Below, piece after piece: positions 7,545 through 12,928 of a stretch of DNA of 13,665 nt. Origin of the DNA: Fimenecus sp051881395 (GTDB lineage: Bacteria > Bacillota > Clostridia > Oscillospirales > Acutalibacteraceae); contig JBJEPU010000078.1 of the NCBI GenBank assembly GCA_051881395.1, forward strand, positions 1 to 13,665. The letters run 5' to 3'. Each line of letters opens with the position of its first letter. Within the stretch, counting starts at the first letter, position 1. A model generated the notes under the pieces. It saw only the letters and a list, made by a program, of their open reading frames with translations, made no database searches and was not told the DNA's origin. A program made the position numbers and the translations under genes.

Positions 7545-8504
7545 ATGCAAAAGCAATTCCAAACCCAAACCGAGGACGGCGCTGTAACCGAAGAGGCTCT
7601 CGCCGCCATCAACCGCTACACGCAAAAGGATTTGACCGCCGACGAGGTGTTTGTCTTTTCCGCCGTGCTTTGCGACAACGAAATCGACCGGGATTTTGAA
7701 CGGTTTTCGATTGAAAGCCTGCAAACGCTTGCCCCCTTGTTTGAGGGTAAAACCGCCATACAAAATCACAGTATGGACGCCGCCGACCAAAGCGCGCGTA
7801 CCTTTAAAACGGAGGTCATTACCGACGAAACGCGCAAGACCTCGCTCGGCGAACCCTACACCTATTTAAAAGCATACTGCTATATGCCACGCATTGCGAA
7901 AAATGAAGCGCTCATTGCCGAAATCGCCGCCGGTATCAAAAAGGAAGTGTCCGTCGGGTGCGCCGTGGAAAAACGGATTTGCTCCGTTTGCGGCGCAGAC
8001 GAACGCACAGCGCCCTGTGCGCACCGCCGCGGCAAGACCTACAACGGCGAAGTTTGCCATTATGTTTTGGAAAATCCGACCGACGCGTACGAATGGTCGT
8101 TCGTTGCCGTGCCCGCGCAGAAAAACGCCGGCGTCACCAAAAAACAATTTGCCGACGCCGACGCGCTGTTAAAAGCCGTACGAAATGGGCAGGCAGATGA
8201 GCTGACGCTCTCTCGTGCCGACCTTTCCGCGCTTGCCGAAAAGGTAACCGCGCTTGAATGTGCCGCCGCAGACGGCGCGGCGTACCGCACTGCACTGTTG
8301 GAAACGGCAGTCAAGGGCTTCGCAAAAGCCCTACCCGCGCTCGACAATCGATTGGCAGAGCAGATGTGCGCGCCGTTGGGCACGAAAGAATTAAAACGCC
8401 TCGGCGAAGCGCTCGAAACCGCCGCCCCGGCTGTGTATGTGCCGCAGTTATGCGCGCAAAAACAAGAGGAAAGCCCTGCGCAAAACGGCGATTTCAAATT
8501 TTAA
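7545..8504 (+). CDS. Prohead protease with Cys cluster and helical C-terminal (scaffold-like) domain
   Basis: 319 aa; GAAAGGAGGA precedes the ATG by 4 bases. Residues about 33-190 resemble the HK97-type (U35/herpesvirus-fold) prohead protease. A probable catalytic His lies in QNHS (His75), a probable catalytic Ser in EVSVGCAVEKR (Ser136), and the core closes with YEWSFVAVPAQ (182-192). Directly after the Ser strand comes a cysteine/histidine cluster, C146-x2-C149-x8-C158-x-H160-x10-C171-H172, which could bind zinc. From about 200 on the chain is rich in Ala, Glu and Leu, consistent with a helical scaffold segment that the protease would remove during maturation. That would explain why no separate scaffold gene exists and why the capsid protein has no long delta-domain. 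Catalytic assignments rest on motif reading only. Confidence 0.8.
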   Translation: MQKQFQTQTEDGAVTEEALAAINRYTQKDLTADEVFVFSAVLCDNEIDRDFERFSIESLQTLAPLFEGKTAIQNHSMDAADQSARTFKTEVITDETRKTSLGEPYTYLKAYCYMPRIAKNEALIAEIAAGIKKEVSVGCAVEKRICSVCGADERTAPCAHRRGKTYNGEVCHYVLENPTDAYEWSFVAVPAQKNAGVTKKQFADADALLKAVRNGQADELTLSRADLSALAEKVTALECAAADGAAYRTALLETAVKGFAKALPALDNRLAEQMCAPLGTKELKRLGEALETAAPAVYVPQLCAQKQEESPAQNGDFKF

Positions 8505-8590
8505 CCTCGGTCGCGACTGCGCAACGGCAAATCGTAGGGTTACTTTGTAGGTAAATCTTTACCTTTTCCTCTCAATTGGAAGTTTGTATT

Positions 8591-8620
8591 CGTAGGGAAC
8601 GGGCTTGCCCGTTCCGCGAA
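8591..8620 (+). repeat. Family B hairpin repeat inside the cassette
   Basis: GGAACGGGC (8596-8604) pairs perfectly with GCCCGTTCC (8607-8615), within CGTA...GCGAA. It has the same outer frame as the copies at 1-38 and 12716-12747 but different paired inner bases, so the hairpin rather than the exact sequence is conserved. Confidence 0.75.
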
Positions 8621-8640
8621 ATCACAACGAAATAAAAATA

Positions 8641-8721
8641 TGTCATTCTGAACGAAGTGAAGAATCTCAAATACGAAATTTCTCAGAAAAGAGATTCTTC
8701 GGCTGTCGCCGCAGAATGACA
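8641..8721 (+). repeat. Family C inverted-repeat element (TGTCATTCTG...CAGAATGACA)
   Basis: Perfect 10-bp termini TGTCATTCTG/CAGAATGACA enclose a second perfect pair, GAAGAATCTC (8659-8668) and GAGATTCTTC (8691-8700). This 81-bp copy is diverged and shorter than the two near-identical 89-bp copies at 11069-11157 and 12822-12910. It ends 12 bases before the ribosome binding site of the capsid gene. A MITE-like or REP-like element is the best description; no transposase is in the window. Confidence 0.8.
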
Positions 8722-8749
8722 AAATCTCACAACAGAAAGGAACAAATAT

Positions 8750-9751
8750 ATGTCCAATTTTGAAACGATTAAACTCGACAAAGGCTTATACACCGCCTCG
8801 AAAGGCTTCACCGCCGCACTCGAAGAAATCGACCCGTCCGAAAACTACAAGGGCACCGCTTTGGAGGGCTTGGACGCATTTGAACGCCAGTTAAAGCGTT
8901 TTGACATCAAAATCCACGGCGCGGCAAGCGACAGCGTGGAAAAATTCTTCCAGACGACCGACAGCGCCGCGCTGTTCCCCGAATACATTGCCCGCGCGGT
9001 GCGTAAAGGCTTGGAAGAGGCTGACCTGCTCCCGTACATCGTCGCCACCAAAACCGATATTAAAGGGCTGGACTACCGCACCATCACTTCCGTGCCGACT
9101 GCGGACGAAAAGGAACTCAAAGAAACCGCTGAGGGCACGGCAATCCCCGAAACCGTTGTGCATACGCAGGAAAATCTCGTGAAACTCAAAAAGCGCGGCA
9201 GAATGTTGGTTGCGTCTTACGAGGCCATCCGTTTTCAGCGTTTGGATTTGTTCACGGTTACCCTTCGCCAAATCGGCGCATACATTGCGCGCACCCAGTT
9301 GAAAGACGCGGTCGATGTGCTCATCAACGGCGACGGCAACAGCAATCCCGCGCCGACTGCGGATTTGGCGGGCGCAACCGTAACCTATGCGGATTTGGTC
9401 GATTTTTGGAACAGCTTTGACCCCTATGCGCTCAACACCCTGATTGCCGCGCCCGATATGGCGGCGTCCATTCTCAAATTGCAGGAAATGCGCGATGCGG
9501 CGGCAGGCCTTACTTTCCACGGCGACGGCAAACCCGTCACGCCCCTCGGTGCAAATCTCTTAAAGAGCAGTGCCGTGCCCGCAGGCAAACTCATCGGGCT
9601 TGACAAAACCTGCGCCCTCGAACAGGTATCGGCAGGCGGCATTCTCACCGAATATGACAAGCTGATTGACCGCCAGTTGGAGCGCGCGGCAATTTCGCAG
9701 ATTTCGGGCTTCGCCAAAATTTACACAGACGCTTCGCGCGTGTTGGCGTGA
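8750..9751 (+). CDS. Phage major capsid protein (HK97 fold)
   Basis: 333 aa; AGAAAGGA lies 8 bases before the ATG. The sequence follows the HK97-fold order: a short N-arm without a long delta-domain, an E-loop region around ITSVPTADEKELKETAEGTA, the spine and P-domain (FTVTLRQIGAYIARTQLKDAVDVLING), the glycine-rich turn GDGNSNPAP, and the A-domain with strands around TLIAAPDMAASILKLQEMRD and PAGKLIGLDKTCALEQV. Several hundred copies would form the icosahedral shell around packaged DNA. The reading frame is intact. Compared with encapsulins, which share this fold, the linked terminase, portal and protease point to a real DNA-packaging capsid. It is separated from the protease gene by a repeat-filled gap, unlike every other junction in the cassette. 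Confidence 0.88.
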   Translation: MSNFETIKLDKGLYTASKGFTAALEEIDPSENYKGTALEGLDAFERQLKRFDIKIHGAASDSVEKFFQTTDSAALFPEYIARAVRKGLEEADLLPYIVATKTDIKGLDYRTITSVPTADEKELKETAEGTAIPETVVHTQENLVKLKKRGRMLVASYEAIRFQRLDLFTVTLRQIGAYIARTQLKDAVDVLINGDGNSNPAPTADLAGATVTYADLVDFWNSFDPYALNTLIAAPDMAASILKLQEMRDAAAGLTFHGDGKPVTPLGANLLKSSAVPAGKLIGLDKTCALEQVSAGGILTEYDKLIDRQLERAAISQISGFAKIYTDASRVLA

Positions 9752-9773
9752 AGCACAAAACGGAGGTGTCTGT

Positions 9774-10136
9774 ATGATTGATGTTATACGCGTTACGCAA
9801 ATTTTGACGCGCTTTTCGGGTCTTTCCGAAGAGGCACTCGCGGACGCCATGCCCGTTGTCGCCGTCGCCTGTGCCGAATGCACCGACAAGCTGCGTTCCC
9901 CCGAATACGCCGAACATCCGCTTGTATTGGAGGCGGTTGCCGCCCTTTGCAATTACCGACTGCTGCTGCGCGACAAATCGTACCGCGAGGGTACAACGCA
10001 GTTTTCGGCAGGCGATGTTTCGGCAACAGTAAGCCCCGCCGCGATGCTCGAAAGTGCCGTGCGGTTACGCGATGACGCCTATACGGCGGCGGCGCGGTAC
10101 TTTGAAGATACCGACTTTTTATTTCGGCAGGTGTAA
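9774..10136 (+). CDS. Head-tail connector (gp6/gp15-like neck adaptor)
   Basis: 120 aa from the ATG at 9774, with GGAGGTG five bases before it. Upstream in-frame starts lie inside the capsid gene and have no ribosome binding site. The protein is almost entirely helical (MIDVIRVTQILTRFSGLSEEAL..., ESAVRLRDDAYTAAARYFEDTDFLF). This position, length and fold expectation match the adaptor ring (HK97 gp6 / SPP1 gp15 class) that binds the portal after packaging. No catalytic motif is present or expected. The call rests mainly on gene order and helical character. Confidence 0.65.
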   Translation: MIDVIRVTQILTRFSGLSEEALADAMPVVAVACAECTDKLRSPEYAEHPLVLEAVAALCNYRLLLRDKSYREGTTQFSAGDVSATVSPAAMLESAVRLRDDAYTAAARYFEDTDFLFRQV

Positions 10137-10138
10137 GC

Positions 10139-10477
10139 ATGGAGCGCTTTTTCAATCAATTCGGCAGGAGTGTGTATTTGTCGGACGGCGCGGGCTGGCG
10201 CTCGCCCGTATACCGCGCGTTTTTGCAACCCCTGCGCTATAAAAACAAAATGTATTTGGAGGGCACTTACACCGTCCTCGGCAAAGACCCGAACAGTTTG
10301 TATTTGTATATCGGCTCCGAAAAGCATGATATTACGCGCATGCCGAAGAACACAAGGCTGACGGACGGAGACGGCAAACAGTATCTCATTCAGCGCGCCG
10401 AAAAGGTCTGCCGCGGCGACAAGCCCTATTATTTTTGGGCAATCTTAAAAGAAATCTGTGAGGTGACTGACGAATGA
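10139..10477 (+). CDS. Head-closure (stopper-like) protein
   Basis: 112 aa; starts 2 bases after the adaptor stop, with AGGTG 5 bases before the ATG. The sequence is beta-rich with alternating hydrophobics (VYLSDGAGWRSPVYRAFLQPL, YTVLGKDPNSLYLYIGS, KQYLIQRAEKV, YYFWAILKE). This is consistent with the small SPP1 gp16-like stoppers that seal the neck. Position directly after the adaptor supports this. It overlaps the next gene by 4 bases (ATGA). No strong motif, so function is inferred from synteny and size. Confidence 0.6.
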   Translation: MERFFNQFGRSVYLSDGAGWRSPVYRAFLQPLRYKNKMYLEGTYTVLGKDPNSLYLYIGSEKHDITRMPKNTRLTDGDGKQYLIQRAEKVCRGDKPYYFWAILKEICEVTDE

Positions 10478-10905
10478 ATGTTCCGCATGTATTTATTAAA
10501 AATATCATTCCCGTTTTGCAAAACGATCCTTTTTATGAAAATGTAGTCATCACCACGGCGTATGAAAACGATATTAAACCCTACCCCGTGGAAAAACCGA
10601 TTATTGCGCTTGCAATGGACAAGCACTCTGTGGGCGAACGGCTCATCACCGTAAACGAGGACGGCTCCGAAACGCTTTCCAAAAATCGAATCGGCGAAAG
10701 CGTGATTAAGGTGACCTTTTTTGTGCCGTATGAAAACGGCCCCGCAGATTGCTACCGTTTGGCGGATTATCTGTATTCCTATTTTCTGTTTCAAACGGAA
10801 TTGGATATCACCGGCTGTCGTTTTAACGATTGCAATTATGTTCGGGAATGCGGCGCACTGGTTTTAGAAACCGATTTTACCCTGCGCCAAAATTTGAGCG
10901 AATAA
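10474..10905 (+). CDS. Tail-terminator/head-tail joining-like protein, last gene of the cassette
   Basis: 143 aa; ATGA overlap with the preceding gene and GAGGTGA seven bases before the start. An N-terminal helix (PHVFIKNIIPVLQ) is followed by beta strands and a central helix (DCYRLADYLYSYFLF), ending with CGALVLETDFTLRQN. The alpha/beta pattern and location fit the tail-terminator/joining proteins that cap a tail at the neck (SPP1 gp17, HK97 gp10 class), but I recognise no defining motif. In a complete siphophage the tail-tube, tape-measure and baseplate genes would follow. Here the reading frame is followed by 36 bases, a strong terminator and then host DNA. If the assignment is right, the cassette ends exactly at the head-tail interface. 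Confidence 0.5.
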   Translation: MNVPHVFIKNIIPVLQNDPFYENVVITTAYENDIKPYPVEKPIIALAMDKHSVGERLITVNEDGSETLSKNRIGESVIKVTFFVPYENGPADCYRLADYLYSYFLFQTELDITGCRFNDCNYVRECGALVLETDFTLRQNLSE

Positions 10906-10941
10906 CCACTTTTCCCTTGCGACTCTGTTCCCTTGTGAAGA

Positions 10942-10974
10942 AAACCGCACCGTACAAACAGTACGGTGCGGTTT
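10942..10974 (+). terminator. Strong rho-independent terminator of the head cassette
   Basis: A perfect 14-bp stem, AAACCGCACCGTAC (10942-10955) with GTACGGTGCGGTTT (10961-10974), has a 5-nt loop AAACA and is followed by GTTTTG. It lies 36 bases after the last cassette gene. It closes the plus-strand transcript before the convergent serS gene and shows the cassette is a self-contained unit. Confidence 0.9.
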
Positions 10975-11015
10975 GTTTTGTGGGTTTTGCGTGTTTTTAT
11001 TGCGTTCGGAAGGAC

Positions 11016-11174
11016 AAATTGGGGTTTGTATATCCAATCGTAGGGGCGGTCGACCTCGGCCGCCCGATTGTCATTCTGAGCCGATAGGCGAAGAATCTCG
11101 TTTCGCACATTTTATACTTGGTGCTGTTTGAGATCCTTCGCTTCGCTCAGAATGACAAATACAAATCCCAATTT
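11016..11174. mobile_element. MITE-like composite repeat with 16-bp terminal inverted repeats
   Basis: The left end AAATTGGGGTTTGTAT (11016-11031) and right end ATACAAATCCCAATTT (11159-11174) are inverted copies with one mismatch. Inside lie a family A hairpin (GTAGGGGCGG...CCGCCC, 11040-11065) and a family C element (11069-11157, TGTCATTCTG...CAGAATGACA). At 159 bp, with terminal inverted repeats and no ORF, it resembles a MITE. Its right end overlaps the serS stop codon. No target-site duplication is obvious. Confidence 0.65.
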
Positions 11175-11175
11175 A
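11061..11175 (+). repeat. 115-bp direct repeat, copy 1 (serS 3' end)
   Basis: Matches 12814-12928 at 112 of 115 positions in the same orientation. Its last three bases are the serS stop codon on the minus strand. It contains a complete family C element. The two copies bracket serS as direct repeats about 1.75 kb apart. Confidence 0.9.
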
Positions 11176-12453
11176 TTTTGTAATTTTCTCTTTCCCGCCC
11201 ATATACATACGCAACGGTGCGGGGATATTGACCGACCCGTCGGCGTTCAGGTTGTTTTCGAGGAATGCGATGAGCATACGCGGGGGTGCGACCACGGTGT
11301 TGTTTAAGGTATGGGCAAAATAGTTGCCGTTTTCGCCTTTAATACGAATGCCGAGACGGCGCGCCTGTGCGTCGCCGAGGTTCGAGCACGAGCCGACCTC
11401 AAAATATTTCTGCTGACGCGGGCTCCACGCCTCGACATCGAGACTTTTCACCTTCAAATCCGCCAAATCGCCCGAACAGCATTCCAAGGTGCGCACGGGA
11501 ATATCCAACGAACGGAAGAAATCGACGGTATTGTTCCACAGCACATCATACCATTTGTCGCTTTCCTCGGGCTTGCAGACCACGATCATTTCCTGCTTTT
11601 CAAACTGGTGAATACGGTACACGCCGCGCTCCTCAATGCCGTGCGCGCCGACTTCTTTGCGGAAGCAGGGCGAATAGCTCGTCAAGGTCTGCGGCAAATC
11701 GCTCTCGGGGAGAATGGTGTCAATGAATTTGCCAATCATCGAGTGCTCGCTGGTGCCGATTAAATACAAATCCTCGCCCTCAATTTTATACATCATATTT
11801 TCCATTTCGGCAAAGCTCATCACGCCCGTGACGACATCGCTGCGAATCATAAACGGCGGAACATAATAGGTAAAGCCGCGGTCAATCATAAAGTCGCGCG
11901 CATAGGAGAGAATTGCCGAATGCAGACGCGCAATATCCCCGCGCAGATAATAAAAGCCGTTGCCGCTGGTTTTGCGTGCGGCGTCCAAATCTATCCCGTT
12001 AAAGCTTTCCATAATATCGACATGGTACGGGATTTCGTAATCCGGCACGACCGGCTCGCCGAAACGCTCTAATTCCACATTTTCGCTGTCGTCCTTGCCT
12101 ATGGGCACGGTGTCGGCAATGATATTCGGAATGACAAGCATACGCTTACGAAGCTCTGCGGTAAGGGTTTCTTCCTGTTCTTCCAAATCCTTTAATTCCT
12201 GCGCAATCGCGGCAACCTTTTGCTTGGTTTTTTCCGCTTCCTCGCGCAAGCCCTTTGCCATTAAACCGCCGATTTCTTTGCTGATGCGGTTGCGCTCGGC
12301 GCGCAGACTGTCCGCGCGGCTTTTGCTCTCGCGGAAGCGGCGGTCTAAGTCAATCGCCTCGTCCACAAGGGGCAGTTTTGCGTCCTGGAATTTCTTTTTG
12401 ATGTTTTCCTTGACGATGTCGGGATTTTCCCGTACAAATTTTATATCCAGCAT
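11173..12453 (-). CDS. serS: Seryl-tRNA synthetase
   Basis: 426 aa, full length, ATG preceded by GGAGGA. The enzyme charges tRNA-Ser (and tRNA-Sec if present) with serine in the cytoplasm. An N-terminal antiparallel coiled coil (about 28-105) binds the tRNA long arm. The class II catalytic core follows, with TSE (234-236, the serine-binding TxE loop), motif 2 FRKEVGAHGIEERGVYRIHQFE (264-285), GSCSN (354-358) and motif 3 with Arg392. Motif 3 reads LNNTVVAPPRMLIAFLEN, not the LNGSGLAVGRTLVAILEN of common bacterial SerRS, and TSE replaces TAE, so this belongs to a divergent branch. As I recall, similar variants occur in Clostridia. The gene lies downstream of parB on the same strand, a common order in Firmicutes. 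No T-box leader is recognisable upstream; the gap holds hairpin repeats instead. Confidence 0.96.
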   Translation of the reverse strand: MLDIKFVRENPDIVKENIKKKFQDAKLPLVDEAIDLDRRFRESKSRADSLRAERNRISKEIGGLMAKGLREEAEKTKQKVAAIAQELKDLEEQEETLTAELRKRMLVIPNIIADTVPIGKDDSENVELERFGEPVVPDYEIPYHVDIMESFNGIDLDAARKTSGNGFYYLRGDIARLHSAILSYARDFMIDRGFTYYVPPFMIRSDVVTGVMSFAEMENMMYKIEGEDLYLIGTSEHSMIGKFIDTILPESDLPQTLTSYSPCFRKEVGAHGIEERGVYRIHQFEKQEMIVVCKPEESDKWYDVLWNNTVDFFRSLDIPVRTLECCSGDLADLKVKSLDVEAWSPRQQKYFEVGSCSNLGDAQARRLGIRIKGENGNYFAHTLNNTVVAPPRMLIAFLENNLNADGSVNIPAPLRMYMGGKEKITK

Positions 12454-12503
12454 GGTTCATTCCTCCAAATGCTTAAATTCTTTTGTTTTTCGTGTTACGG
12501 TAT

Positions 12504-12533
12504 TTGAGATTCTTCGCTTCGCTCAGAATAACA
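12504..12533. repeat. Partial family C element
   Basis: Right half only: TTGAGATTCTTCGCTTCGCTCAGAATAACA in pattern, with GAGATTCTTC at 12506-12515 and CAGAATAACA at 12524-12533. It matches the right arm of the full copies with one change in the terminal repeat. The left arm is missing, so it is a truncated relic upstream of serS. Confidence 0.65.
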
Positions 12534-12566
12534 AATTTGGATTTTTAGGGGAATTTCGGAACGGGC

Positions 12567-12621
12567 AAAATGCAATGCGAGCGTAGGGGGCGTCGACTCG
12601 GCGCCCCGTTGTAGGGGCGGG
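12567..12621 (+). repeat. A-type hairpin block, copy 1 of a 55-bp direct repeat
   Basis: AAAATGCAATGCGAGCGTA, then a GGGGCG/CGCCCC hairpin, then GTTGTAGGGGCGGG. The same order occurs at 12749-12803 with a few changes, partly in the hairpin arms. The second half begins another family A unit whose right arm is replaced by unrelated sequence. Confidence 0.65.
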
Positions 12622-12715
12622 TTATTCCCCTGACAGGGGAAATGTCCGCGAATGCGGACAAAAGGGTGCCCGTTTTCGGAGAAAATCCACGCCCGCCCGT
12701 AAATTTCAATATAAT

Positions 12716-12747
12716 TTCGCGGAACGGTCAAGACCGTTCCCTACGCA
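12716..12747 (-). repeat. Family B hairpin repeat, inverted copy
   Basis: GGAACGGTC (12721-12729) pairs perfectly with GACCGTTCC (12732-12740). Read on the minus strand it begins GTGCGTAGGGAAC and ends GTTCCGCGAAATTATAT, the same frame as 1-38. Confidence 0.75.
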
Positions 12748-12748
12748 C

Positions 12749-12803
12749 AAAATGCAATACGAGCGTAAGGGGCGGCCTCTCGACGCCCCGTTGTAGGGGC
12801 GGG
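12749..12803 (+). repeat. A-type hairpin block, copy 2 of a 55-bp direct repeat
   Basis: AAAATGCAATACGAGCGTA, a GGGGCG...CGCCCC unit, then GTTGTAGGGGCGGG as in 12567-12621. It runs on into a complete family A hairpin, GGGCGGGC/GCCCGCCC (about 12797-12818), which leads directly into the family C element. Confidence 0.65.
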
Positions 12804-12813
12804 CTTCCACGCC

Positions 12814-12928
12814 CGCCCGATTGTCATTCTGAGCCGATAGGCGAAGAATCTCGTTTCGCACATTTTATACTTGGTGCTGTTTGAGATCCTTCGCTACGCT
12901 CAGGATGACAAATACAAACCCCAATTTA
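12814..12928 (+). repeat. 115-bp direct repeat, copy 2 (parB 3' end), containing a full family C element
   Basis: Differs from 11061-11175 at three positions only. It contains the 89-bp family C element 12822-12910 (TGTCATTCTG...CAGGATGACA) followed by AATACAAACCCCAATTTA. The last three bases are the complement of the parB TAA stop codon, as in the serS copy. Confidence 0.9.

Larger units (their letters stand above)
8505..8749. other. Repeat-filled gap inside the head operon
   Basis: This is the only large gap in a cassette whose other junctions are overlaps or at most 22 bases. It holds a short hairpin (AGGTAAA/TTTACCT around 8551-8566), a leader similar to AATTGGGGTTTGTATT (8574-8590), a family B hairpin and a family C inverted-repeat element. 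No ORF with a ribosome binding site is seen. The capsid gene's own site (AGAAAGGA, 8734-8741) lies at its 3' end. No hairpin here is followed by a T-run on the plus strand except the weak one near 8566 (TTTTCCTCTC). Confidence 0.7.
12454..12925. other. parB-serS intergenic repeat mosaic
   Basis: 472 bases without a credible gene. From left to right: a half family C unit (12504-12533), a family A-type hairpin block (12567-12621), hairpins CCCC/GGGG (12627-12639) and TGTCCGC/GCGGACA (12643-12660), a half family A unit (CACGCCCGCCCG, about 12689-12700), a family B hairpin (12716-12747), a second copy of the A-type block (12749-12803 and on), and a full family C unit (12822-12910). No T-box motif, parS site or clear minus-strand promoter for serS was found, so serS may depend on read-through from parB. 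Confidence 0.75.

Noticed and set aside
8060..8497. 145-aa minus-strand ORF opposite the protease gene
   Set aside because: High-GC antisense frame over a gene with clear protease motifs; Ser/Ala-rich composition is typical of a shadow frame.
8750..9751. Encapsulin nanocompartment instead of a phage capsid
   Set aside because: Encapsulins share the HK97 fold, but here terminase, portal and protease genes are directly linked and no cargo enzyme gene is present.
11311..11763. 150-aa plus-strand ORF inside serS
   Set aside because: Mirror frame of a clearly conserved synthetase; no ribosome binding site and no family resemblance.
12454..12925. T-box riboswitch upstream of serS
   Set aside because: The conserved T-box sequence (AGGGTGGNACCGCG-like) and a specifier stem were not found on the minus strand; the gap is explained by hairpin repeats.
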